A stretch of 12,192 bases of DNA from CAVPRW01 sp046727435 [NCBI: bacterium] (GTDB lineage: Bacteria; Tectomicrobia; Entotheonellia; J063), in contig JBKPCR010000320.1 of assembly GCA_046727435.1 (NCBI GenBank), positions 1 to 12,192 on the forward strand. Reading direction: 5' to 3'. Below the pieces are notes generated by a model. That model saw only the letters and a list, made by a program, of their open reading frames with translations, did no database searches and was not told the origin of the DNA. Positions 6,221 to 12,192 of this stretch are shown in pieces (the first letter of the stretch is position 1; each line of letters opens with the position of its first letter). Position numbers and translations under genes: made by a program.

Positions 6221-7790
6221 AAGCGATCTGATTCGGACGGGTATCACCGGCCTGGACGACATCCTTCGGGGCGGCTTCCCCAGGAACAACGTTCTCCTGG
6301 TGGAAGGTGCGGCTGGCACCGGCAAGACGCTGCTGGGCCTGGAGTTCGTCTACCGGGGGATTACCGAGCACCACGAGCCGGGCATCATTGTGACCTTTGA
6401 GGTGTCGCCATGGAAGCTCATTCGCGACGCCGTGGCCTTCGGCTGGGACCTGGAGGGGTTGCAGGAGCAGAACCAGCTGAAGATCATCTTCACCAGCCCG
6501 CAGGTGCTCAGCCAGGAGCTGCGCTCGCCCGACAGCCTGCTCCTGGAAGTCGCGGACCAGATGGACGCCCAGCGCATCTTCATCGACGGCATCTCGCTCC
6601 TGCGCACGGTGCCGAACCGCTTGAACGACCCCCTCGAGGGCGATAGCAACGGTATGGGCTCCTACCGCCAGCTCTTGCAGCTGCTGCTGGAGGGGTTGCA
6701 GCGCGAGAACCTGACGGCGGTCCTGTCGCACGAAGTCACCGCCGTCGAGCAGCAGGCCTTCGCCCTGGAGGTGAGTGAGTTTCTGTGCGATACGGTGCTC
6801 GTGCTGCGCCGCGAGCAGAAGCGGCGCGGCACCCGCCGCAGCCTGGAGGTCACCAAGAGCCGGGGGCAGGACTACGACACCGGCCTGCACACGCTGCACA
6901 TTACCGCCGGCCAGGGGCTGGAGGTCTTCCGCCGGGTGCAGGCCCCGCCCCGCGACCTCGGGAGGGAGGCACAGCCCACATCCCGCACCCGGCAGTCGGT
7001 CATCGGCTCCGCCCCGCTCGACGAGCTATTCGGCGGGGGCGTCTTCGATGGCTCGGTCACGATGGCGGTGGGTGTCTCGGGCGTGGGCAAGACCGTGCTC
7101 GGCACGCAGCTGCTGCTGGAAGGCGCCAAGAACCATAAGCGCGGCCTGATGGTCTCCCTCGACGAGCACCCCGAGCAGGTCATGCGCAACGCCGAGACCC
7201 TCGGCCTCAACCTGCGCGAGCACCTGGAGAGCGGGACCATCCAGTTCTTCTACGAGAGCCCGCGCGAGCTGGAGCTCGACGTGCACTTCGCGCGCATCAC
7301 CCGGATCATCGAAGCGCACCACATTGAACGGCTGATCGTGGACGGGGTGACGAGTTACCAAAACGCCCTGGAGGACGAGCAGCTCTACCGCGAGTTCGTC
7401 CACGCCCTGGTGGACTATAGCAAGCAGCGCCTGATGACGACCTTCTTGAGCTACGAGAACCCGGAGCTGTTCGGTGTGAACCAGTTCATGCCGGAGTTCC
7501 CAGTCAGCTCCATCGTCGACAACATCGTGCTGCTGAACTTCGTGGAGTTGAGTAACACGCTGCACCGGGCCCTCACGGTCGCCAAGGCCCGGGGCAGTGC
7601 CAACCAGTTCGTGACTCGGGAGTTCACCATCGGGCCCGGCGGCCTCACCCTGGTGCCCGTGGACCAGGCACAGGCACTGCCGGTACTGCCGTTCTCGAGC
7701 TACTACGGCCTGCTCAGCCGCGCACCGACCCGGCTCAGCCCTACCGTGCTGCCCAGCGGGACGAACGCGGCGGCCACGGGGGTGACCTGA
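6213..7790 (+). CDS. KaiC-like double-domain RecA-fold ATPase
   Basis: This 525-aa protein has two KaiC/RAD55 domains, like the cyanobacterial clock protein (519 aa). CI (1-250) has Walker A GAAGTGKT (32-39) and Walker B RIFIDG (121-126). CII (260-485) has Walker A GVSGVGKT (287-294), Walker B RLIVDG (373-378) and the closing block HRALTVAKARGSANQFVTREF (451-471). The catalytic Glu pair of CI (TFEE in KaiC) is TFEV here, so only E63 remains. The CII pair is D317-E318. S432-S433 in PVSSIVDNIV align with the S431/T432 phosphosites of KaiC (HISTITDTI), so autokinase activity is possible. No kaiA or kaiB is present, so a true clock is unlikely. The tail after 485 lacks the A-loop for KaiA. It starts after GAGGAGGAAAGG and overlaps genes on both sides. 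It probably signals with the kinase downstream. Confidence 0.93.
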   Translation: MAESDLIRTGITGLDDILRGGFPRNNVLLVEGAAGTGKTLLGLEFVYRGITEHHEPGIIVTFEVSPWKLIRDAVAFGWDLEGLQEQNQLKIIFTSPQVLSQELRSPDSLLLEVADQMDAQRIFIDGISLLRTVPNRLNDPLEGDSNGMGSYRQLLQLLLEGLQRENLTAVLSHEVTAVEQQAFALEVSEFLCDTVLVLRREQKRRGTRRSLEVTKSRGQDYDTGLHTLHITAGQGLEVFRRVQAPPRDLGREAQPTSRTRQSVIGSAPLDELFGGGVFDGSVTMAVGVSGVGKTVLGTQLLLEGAKNHKRGLMVSLDEHPEQVMRNAETLGLNLREHLESGTIQFFYESPRELELDVHFARITRIIEAHHIERLIVDGVTSYQNALEDEQLYREFVHALVDYSKQRLMTTFLSYENPELFGVNQFMPEFPVSSIVDNIVLLNFVELSNTLHRALTVAKARGSANQFVTREFTIGPGGLTLVPVDQAQALPVLPFSSYYGLLSRAPTRLSPTVLPSGTNAAATGVT

Positions 7791-7917
7791 TGGCGCGGAC
7801 GCATGACCCGCCAACGCCGGAAGAGGGTACGCCGATGTCGGAGCCGAGCGCAGGTCCGGATCTTGGGGGTCCTCCCCCCAGCCAGCACTCGCATGGTCGC
7901 CGGCGCTGCAGCAGGAC
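7790..7917 (+). other. Likely true 5' end of the kinase gene, out of frame by one base
   Basis: ATG 7790 overlaps the KaiC stop as TGATG and opens a frame reading MARTHDPPTPEEGTPMSEPS then AGPDLGGPPP up to the run of six C at 7874-7879. Adding one C (or slipping back one base) there joins it to QPALAWSPALQQDVLDLAVW, which flows into the sensor domain. The kinase frame itself has a TGA at 7804 and no ATG before 7918. GGGGGTCCTCCCCC at 7865-7878 can form a hairpin over the C run. This could be an indel mutation, a sequencing or assembly error, a phase-variable tract or a recoding site. Confidence 0.6.
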
Positions 7918-9618
7918 GTGCTCGACCTCGCGGTGTGGCAGGAGGGGTTGGACACGTACGCCCGCGCCACGCATCTGGCGGTGGCGCTGGTCGATGTCGA
8001 CGGACGTTTGCTCGGCCCATGCCTCAACCCCCAGCCGACGTGGCGTCTGCTGCGCGCACAGGCTCCCCCCGGCGCCACCGCGTGTCCGTTCTGCCTCCTG
8101 CCGCCCCAGCCGCGCAGCTGCGTCGCCGACGCGTTGACCGCTGGGGAGGTCCGCGTCACCCGGGATCTGACCGGACTGGTGCATGTCACCGTGCCGCTGG
8201 TGCTGGGCGACCACGTGTTGGGGGCGCTGCTGGCGGGCCAAGTCTTCGACCAGTACCCCGAATCACTGGCGCTGGAGCACGCAGCCGTCACGTGCGGCCT
8301 CCGCCCCGCGCAGGTGTGGCAGCTGGCGCGCCTGGAAGTGCCGGTCACACGCGCCACCCTGCGCGTGTATGCCGACCTGCTGGCGACACTCGGCCACACC
8401 TTCCTGCAGACCCGCTACGACAGGGCCGTTGAAGCGCACCGCTTGGCCGAGATGACGCGGCTGCGGGACTTGCTCCAGCAGCGCACGCAGGACCTCACCG
8501 TGGCGGACCGGCAGAAGGACGCGTTCCTGGCGACGTTGGCGCACGAGTTGCGCAACCCCCTGGCCCCCATCCGCAACGCCGTGTACCTCATGCAACACCA
8601 CAGTCTCCTGGACCCCGAGGTGCACTGGGGGGTGGACGTGATCGACCGCCAACTGCGGCAGATGACCCGGCTCGTGGACGACCTGCTGGACCTCTCCCGC
8701 CTCACCCGTGACACGCTGGAGCTCCGCCCGGAGCGCCTCGACCTCGCGGCGGTCGTGCAGGTAGCCGTGGAGACCAGCCGCCCGCTCATCGAGGCGAGCG
8801 GCCAGGGCTTTGTCGTCACCCTCCCGCCAGAGCCGATCGCGTTGGACGCCGACCCGATCCGCCTGGCCCAGGTGCTCGCCAACCTGCTCAACAACGCCGC
8901 CAAATACACCGAGCCGAGCGGGCACATCGGACTCACCGCCGAGCGGTACGGGCGTGAGGCCGTCGTGACGGTGCGGGACACCGGCATCGGCATCCCGGCC
9001 GAGCTGCTGCCCCACATCTTCGAGATGTTCACGCAGGGGGAGCCGTCGCGGGCGCGCGTCCAGAGTGGACTAGGCGTTGGTCTGACCCTGGTTCAGCGCA
9101 TCGTCGCGCTGCACGGCGGCACCATCACGGCGCACAGCGACGGTCCCGGCCAGGGGAGCGTGTTCACCGTCCGCCTACCCATCGCTCGTGAGCCGGCGGC
9201 CGCACGGCCCGGCGCCGGCGAGGCACCTGCACGCCCGCCGCCGGCGGTCGCGCGACGCATTCTGGTGGTCGACGATGAGCGGCTCACGGCGGCCAGCTTG
9301 GGGAAACTGCTGCAGCGCAAGGGCCATGCGATCCGCACCGCCCACGACGGCCTCGACGCGGTGGCAGTGGCCGAGGCGTTCCGACCCGACGTGGTGCTGC
9401 TCGACATCGGCCTGCCGACGCTCGACGGCTACGAGGTGGCCTACCGGATCCGACAGCAGCCGTGGGGCCAGGGGATGGTGCTGCTCGCACTGACCGGCTG
9501 GGGCCAGGAGTCGGACCGACAGCACTCGCAGGCCGCCGGGTTCGATCATCACCTGGTCAAGCCGGTGGACCCGGCCGAGCTGGTGCGCCTGCTGGCATCG
9601 CTGCCGGCACCCCCGTAG
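7918..9618 (+). CDS. Hybrid histidine kinase: PocR sensor, HisKA, HATPase, receiver
   Basis: From GTG 7918 the frame gives 566 aa. Residues 8-140 look like a PocR ligand-binding domain: YARATHLAVALVDVDGRLLG, a CPFC pair (C56, C59), C68, and PLVLGDHVLGALLAGQVF. A short coiled coil (165-200) leads to HisKA with the H-box LAHELRNPLAP (H209) and helix QMTRLVDDLLDLSRL. The HATPase has N-box NLLNNAAKY (322-330), G1 DTGIGIP (354-360) and G2 GLGVGL (384-389). After a Pro/Ala linker comes a receiver with D452/D453, phospho-acceptor D496, T526 and K548. There is no transmembrane segment, so it is cytosolic. The enzyme is complete for ATP-driven His-to-Asp transfer. The sensor binds small molecules in relatives, but the ligand is unknown here. 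The real start is probably ATG 7790 through a frameshift. Confidence 0.9.
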   Translation: MLDLAVWQEGLDTYARATHLAVALVDVDGRLLGPCLNPQPTWRLLRAQAPPGATACPFCLLPPQPRSCVADALTAGEVRVTRDLTGLVHVTVPLVLGDHVLGALLAGQVFDQYPESLALEHAAVTCGLRPAQVWQLARLEVPVTRATLRVYADLLATLGHTFLQTRYDRAVEAHRLAEMTRLRDLLQQRTQDLTVADRQKDAFLATLAHELRNPLAPIRNAVYLMQHHSLLDPEVHWGVDVIDRQLRQMTRLVDDLLDLSRLTRDTLELRPERLDLAAVVQVAVETSRPLIEASGQGFVVTLPPEPIALDADPIRLAQVLANLLNNAAKYTEPSGHIGLTAERYGREAVVTVRDTGIGIPAELLPHIFEMFTQGEPSRARVQSGLGVGLTLVQRIVALHGGTITAHSDGPGQGSVFTVRLPIAREPAAARPGAGEAPARPPPAVARRILVVDDERLTAASLGKLLQRKGHAIRTAHDGLDAVAVAEAFRPDVVLLDIGLPTLDGYEVAYRIRQQPWGQGMVLLALTGWGQESDRQHSQAAGFDHHLVKPVDPAELVRLLASLPAPP

Positions 9619-9775
9619 GTCCACCAGGCGCGTCGTCTACCCGGTTCCCTGATGGCGCGGTGTACCCAGGTGCAGCAGGCCCGTGGCGGGCCCCCTGTCA
9701 GGCCCGGGGCCTATGACCGCGGGGGCCCTCGTGGGACGTGCACCGACCCGTCGGTATCCAGCCCAACAGCATGAG
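9619..9775. other. GC-rich spacer after the kinase operon
   Basis: No gene is supported between the kinase stop and the weak fragment at 9776. The stretch is dominated by C/G-rich palindromes, most clearly GGCCCG-TGG-CGGGCC at 9678-9692, listed separately. Confidence 0.4.
9678..9692 (+). terminator. Possible terminator hairpin after the kinase
   Basis: GGCCCG (9678-9683) pairs perfectly with CGGGCC (9687-9692) around TGG, 60 bp after the kinase stop. A second GGCC dyad follows at about 9701-9711. No T-run follows, so an intrinsic terminator is uncertain. It could instead act as a pausing or mRNA-stabilising structure. Confidence 0.3.
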
Positions 9776-9901
9776 ATGGTGCGCCTGTTACCGCGGGACC
9801 CCTGGGTTGTAACTGTCATCCGGCACAGCGGCGGACATCTAACAGTAGCCCGCAAAGCGAAGATCCGGAGGAGGAAGCCTGATACACTGGGAGTGGTGTA
9901 A
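9776..9901 (+). CDS. Doubtful HicA-like fragment, 41 aa
   Basis: The frame reads MVRLLPRDPWVVTVIRHSGGH then LTVARKAKIRRRKPDTLGVV. The order 'helix, W.. V.+..GGHL.+' recalls the small dsRNA-binding-like fold of HicA-type toxins (W...R..GSHH.), including the conserved His. It has no clear ribosome site and no antitoxin partner, and its C-terminus does not match, so it is at best a remnant. It lies 59 bp upstream of the DUF4177-like gene. Confidence 0.2.
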   Translation: MVRLLPRDPWVVTVIRHSGGHLTVARKAKIRRRKPDTLGVV

Positions 9902-9960
9902 TACGGCGGCCGGGGCACCGAGCCCGGCAGCAGACAGAGGCCCTCAGGAGGATACCAGTC

Positions 9961-10182
9961 ATGGCGCTATGGGAATACACACACGAACGGATCGAGCGAC
10001 CTCTCGGATCGGAGGGGAGGGACGTGACACCGGAAGCCATGAGGGAGATGAATCGGTTTGGGGCGGACGGCTGGGAAGTGTGCAGCGTACTCGCATTCCA
10101 GCAGTCGTGGGTCGTCCTCCTCAAGCGGGAGATTCCGGTGATGGGCATCGGGGGCTCGGGGGGCTCGGGGGGCCCCGCATAG
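9961..10182 (+). CDS. DUF4177-like small protein with Gly-Ser tail
   Basis: The 73-aa protein starts at ATG 9961 behind AGGAGG at about 9946-9951. It opens ALWEYTHERIERP, then has a helix AMREMNRFGADGWEVCSVL and a final strand WVVLLKREI. The pattern 'WEY...(15-25)...N..G..GWE+..V......+.+LKR' is the DUF4177 signature, a small one-domain family of unknown function. After the domain comes GIGGSGGSGGPA, a flexible Gly-Ser tail seen in some family members. No signal peptide or membrane segment is present. It appears monocistronic and is followed 27 bp downstream by a strong hairpin. Confidence 0.75.
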   Translation: MALWEYTHERIERPLGSEGRDVTPEAMREMNRFGADGWEVCSVLAFQQSWVVLLKREIPVMGIGGSGGSGGPA

Positions 10183-10209
10183 GACACACACCCGCATGAA
10201 CATGTCTCC

Positions 10210-10236
10210 CCGCCCCCTGACGGCTTCAGGGAGCGG
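10210..10236 (+). terminator. Probable terminator hairpin after the DUF4177-like gene
   Basis: CCGCCCCCTGA (10210-10220) pairs with TCAGGGAGCGG (10226-10236) around CGGCT, giving an 11-bp stem with a single mismatch, 27 bp after the stop. A T-run is missing, so termination may be weak or factor-dependent. Confidence 0.45.
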
Positions 10237-10263
10237 CCGGGACAAAACTCGCCACGACATCCT

Positions 10264-10291
10264 GGCTCTTGGCCACTTTTGGTGATGCGTG
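10264..10291. repeat. Candidate 3' terminal repeat of the ISL3 element
   Basis: GGCTCTTGGCCACTTTTGGT at 10264-10283, 150 bp beyond the transposase stop, resembles remembered ISL3 ends of the form GGCTCTT..(C)CACTTTT. The opposite end is lost with the 5' truncation, so no pairing can be checked here. Confidence 0.3.
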
Positions 10292-10435
10292 AGTGGAGGC
10301 GTGGTGCCCGTTGTCGCGTCCCCTCACCTACGCTCCGGCTCTCTATCGCGAGCCGGGACACAGTAGCCCAGCACATGCGCCAACACTGTGTTGAGGGAAT
10401 CGCCCAGTGACGCAGTCCCCGCTTTGGCGCTGTCC

Positions 10436-11761
10436 TTATGCAGCCAGCATCAAGCGCCGCTGGAGCAGATCGAGACTGGCACGGCCAAACATCTGGCGTT
10501 TGAGTGTCTTCAAACGCTTGATATGGCCCTCCACCGGGCCATGACTCCAGGGCAGGGTGACACCAGCTTTGACCGCGTCGTAGTCGTCGCGCAACCCTTT
10601 CGCAAACCGCTGCACAGGGACCAGGGGACTCTCCGCCGCCCGTGCCAGCCAGGGGTCTCGATGTTCGGGTTGCCGCTGGCGCACGAGCTGGGCAACATCC
10701 TGGGCGAGTGCGATCGCGTCGGCGAGCGGGGCCTCCTGGGCTGTGAGTTGCGTGAGCAGCTCCTGCTCCGCGGGCGTACGTAGCTCCGGCCGTCGCCAGA
10801 CGAGCCAGGTCGCCCGGCGCGGGATCAAGGCGCGGTGCGGCGGCGCGGTGACGAGCGGCACGGGGTGGCGGCGTCGCCGCTGCCGAGGTGTCTCCCCCTG
10901 TGCCTGGCGCAGACGCTGGGCGTCGCGGGCGACCGTGGCATAACTGCCGGGGTAGCCCTGTGGTTGGATCTCCCGGAAGAGCCGCAAAGCCTCACGACAA
11001 CCCGCGTTCCAGCGCTCGAGGAGATCGGGGGTGTCGGGCGTGAGGAGGCTGCGGCCGCGGCCCGTACGGCGCTTACGCGCGGGCAAGGTCTTCGTCCGGC
11101 GGTAGCGACACACGGTATGCTTGCCAATCCCCAGCGGCTGGGCCATGGCCCACCCGGGCCACCCCTGCTGGTGGAAGGCCCAGATCTGCTGATGAAGCGC
11201 CAGCCGCCGCGCCTGCCGTGGGTGGGCCAGCTCCTGGGCCGGGCGTGGTGAGGAAGGGGGTGGCACCGGCACGGCCACCGTGCCGTCGGGTGGCGTCACC
11301 GGCGCGTGATAGAGTGCCACATGGACGGCCTCAAGGGCGTGGCTATGGGCGTTAAATCCCTGGTCGAGGGCCTCCACGAGGTTCTGCCCCAGGTGAAAGC
11401 GGTCCGCAACCTGGAGCGCGTCGGGGGCGCCTGGCCGGCCTCCGTCCGCATAGGCTCTGGACCGATCCCGGGTGATCACACGGACGCTGGGATGAGCCTG
11501 CAATCATAAGGCCACGGTCTTGGCCTCCCGATCGGGTAGGAGGGCGAGCGGTCGACGCCGCTCGAGATCAATCAAGATGGTCCCATAGGTCCGACCTTTC
11601 CGAACGGCCCAGTCGTCGACACCGAGCATTTGAGGGGTGGCCACGTCCGGGAGGGGCAGACGACGCCGCAGGCGCAGGAGGGTGTGACGACTGACGCCCA
11701 GGCCCAGGCGACGACTCAGGAGCGCCCCGGCCGTTCCCGCCAGCGCCACAGCGATGTGCAC
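10436..11761 (-). pseudogene. ISL3-family transposase pseudogene (5' truncated, internal TGA)
   Basis: The minus strand encodes an ISL3 DDE transposase in one frame broken by TGA at 11504-11506. Before the stop: a helix-turn-helix piece ([20 protein letters not shown]), then [20 protein letters not shown] (first Asp) and [12 protein letters not shown]. After it: LQAHPSVRVITRDRSRAYAD (second Asp), ALQVADRFHLGQNL, an inserted HTH region (GIGKHTVCRYRR), and near the end SHGPVEGHIKRLKTLKRQMF with the catalytic Glu. Relatives read 'TVA.WL.AHP' at the break, so TGA has replaced TGG (Trp). The N-terminal zinc-ribbon part of about 100 residues is missing: just upstream of 11761 the frame hits TAA within the Tn3-type repeat that starts at 11765. 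The catalytic triad is intact but the element cannot move by itself. Confidence 0.85.
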
Positions 11762-11764
11762 CAG

Positions 11765-12118
11765 GGGGTATTAAGCACATCCAACCGAAAACCTCCATTA
11801 AGGTCCGTACGCCCGGCTACGGACATGAGGCTATCCGCATATGCCCCTGTTTTTTCCGCCGGCTTTCATACCATCCAGAACTGCGCAGAATCGGGTTACG
11901 GCGCGGTTTACCAGGGTTTAAGAAGGTATCGAGGGGACTTTCACGGCGAAAACAGGGCCAAAGTGCGTGGTCATCTGGCCATCACGCAGTCTGGTCATGA
12001 GGCCGGTGACGTGACGCTGACAGCTCGTTACCTCGTCTCGTAGCCAGTCCGGAACTCACGGGAAATAAAGGCCATGAGCGCTTAACGGAGGTTTTCGGTC
12101 CACTGTGGCTAATACCCC
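11765..12118. mobile_element. Tn3-derived miniature inverted-repeat element (TIME), 354 bp
   Basis: The left end (11765-11802) and the inverted right end (12081-12118) are 38-bp repeats, identical at 31 of 38 positions. Both start GGGGTATTA and share ACCGAAAACCTCC and TTAAG. Length, the initial GGGG and the inner CGAAAAC and CGTTAAG blocks match the classic 38-bp Tn3 repeat; the right end agrees at about 29 of 38 positions with the Tn3 sequence as I remember it. The interior has no transposase or resolvase. It has a hairpin GTCCGTA/TACGGAC (11803-11824) and an unsupported 72-codon frame (11825-12043). The flanking 5-mers (ACCAG, GAGAA) do not match, so the usual 5-bp target duplication is missing, which suggests a deletion or rearrangement next to it. 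It could be mobilised only by a Tn3-family transposase elsewhere. Confidence 0.8.
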
Positions 12119-12192
12119 GAGAACCCCGCTCTGACATGAGTAAAGTGAACCATTCCCCAAAGCGTCAGATTGGCGAGGGGCCCCACGAACGA
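12119..12192. other. Unassigned flank at the window end
   Basis: No gene is supported in the last 74 bases. The minus strand is open (…LTLWGMVHFTHVRAG…) but gives no known domain and does not restore the missing N-terminus of the ISL3 transposase, so the Tn3-type element does not simply interrupt that gene. Confidence 0.3.

Noticed and set aside
5546-6899. Several 200-300-codon minus-strand frames opposite the operon
   Set aside because: They are mirror frames of the HTH, winged-helix and KaiC genes, without ribosome sites or family patterns.
6213-7790. A complete circadian clock locus
   Set aside because: No kaiA or kaiB is present and the KaiC tail lacks the known KaiA-binding segment; single KaiC-like genes serve other signalling roles in many bacteria.
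7026-8399. Long open frame of 457 codons on the minus strand
   Set aside because: It runs antisense to KaiC and the kinase, whose motifs are unmistakable; its translation has no recognisable domain and reflects high GC in the third codon position.
11504-11506. Recoding of TGA as Trp in this organism
   Set aside because: TGA ends the recombinase, HTH, 39-aa, winged-helix and KaiC frames at sensible overlaps, so it is a normal stop here.
11825-12043. 72-codon frame inside the Tn3-type miniature element
   Set aside because: No ribosome site, no recognisable motif, and it starts at the foot of a hairpin; kept only as a remark.

Overview
The window looks like a transposon-rich accessory region of a high-GC, Gram-negative-type bacterium. 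Strong Shine-Dalgarno sequences (GGAGG type), bacterial IS families, two-component signalling and tight ATGA-overlapped operons support a bacterial chromosome. Nothing fixes the lineage. Double-domain KaiC proteins next to PocR-type histidine kinases, together with ISL3, IS110 and IS66 elements, are common in environmental groups such as NC10/Methylomirabilota, Tectomicrobia, Chloroflexota and Deltaproteobacteria, but this is only an impression. No rRNA, tRNA or CRISPR array was seen.

Left part (1-2500, everything on the minus strand): a decayed IS66-type transposase fragment runs off the window edge. It is followed by a probably C-terminally cut 55-aa protein, a degenerate cluster of ~20-23 bp direct repeats, a 26-aa single-pass membrane peptide, a 103-aa protein of unknown function and a 113-bp inverted-repeat unit. 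Last comes a full-length oligoribonuclease gene (orn) whose start codon appears changed to ATA and whose codon 74 is an in-frame amber stop.

Middle left (2565-4140): a complete IS110-family (DEDD) transposase is followed by a ~150-nt region closed by an 11-bp perfect stem, a candidate bridge-type RNA. A 42-aa membrane peptide lies beyond it on the minus strand. The stretch 4140-4730 has little apart from hairpins and one weak small ORF.

Centre (4731-9618, plus strand): this is the most interesting unit, six genes in one tightly packed cluster. They are a serine recombinase, an excisionase-like helix-turn-helix protein, a 39-aa Arg-rich peptide, a winged-helix protein, a double-domain KaiC-like ATPase and a PocR-sensor hybrid histidine kinase. 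Each gene overlaps or nearly touches the next, which suggests co-transcription and translational coupling. The kinase start is disturbed by an apparent one-base frameshift at a run of six C. Without the indel it would begin in a TGATG overlap with the KaiC gene. The arrangement suggests a DNA rearrangement module and two regulators wired to a KaiC/kinase signalling pair. I know of no named system with this layout.

Right part (9619-12192): there are GC-rich hairpins, a weak HicA-like fragment and a DUF4177-like 73-aa protein with a Gly-Ser tail. An ISL3-family transposase pseudogene follows, with an in-frame TGA in place of a Trp codon and a truncated 5' end. The truncation abuts a 354-bp element bounded by 38-bp inverted repeats of Tn3 type, that is, a Tn3-derived miniature element (TIME) without transposase. 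Several genes here carry only one or two point lesions, so the region is mobile and recently decaying.
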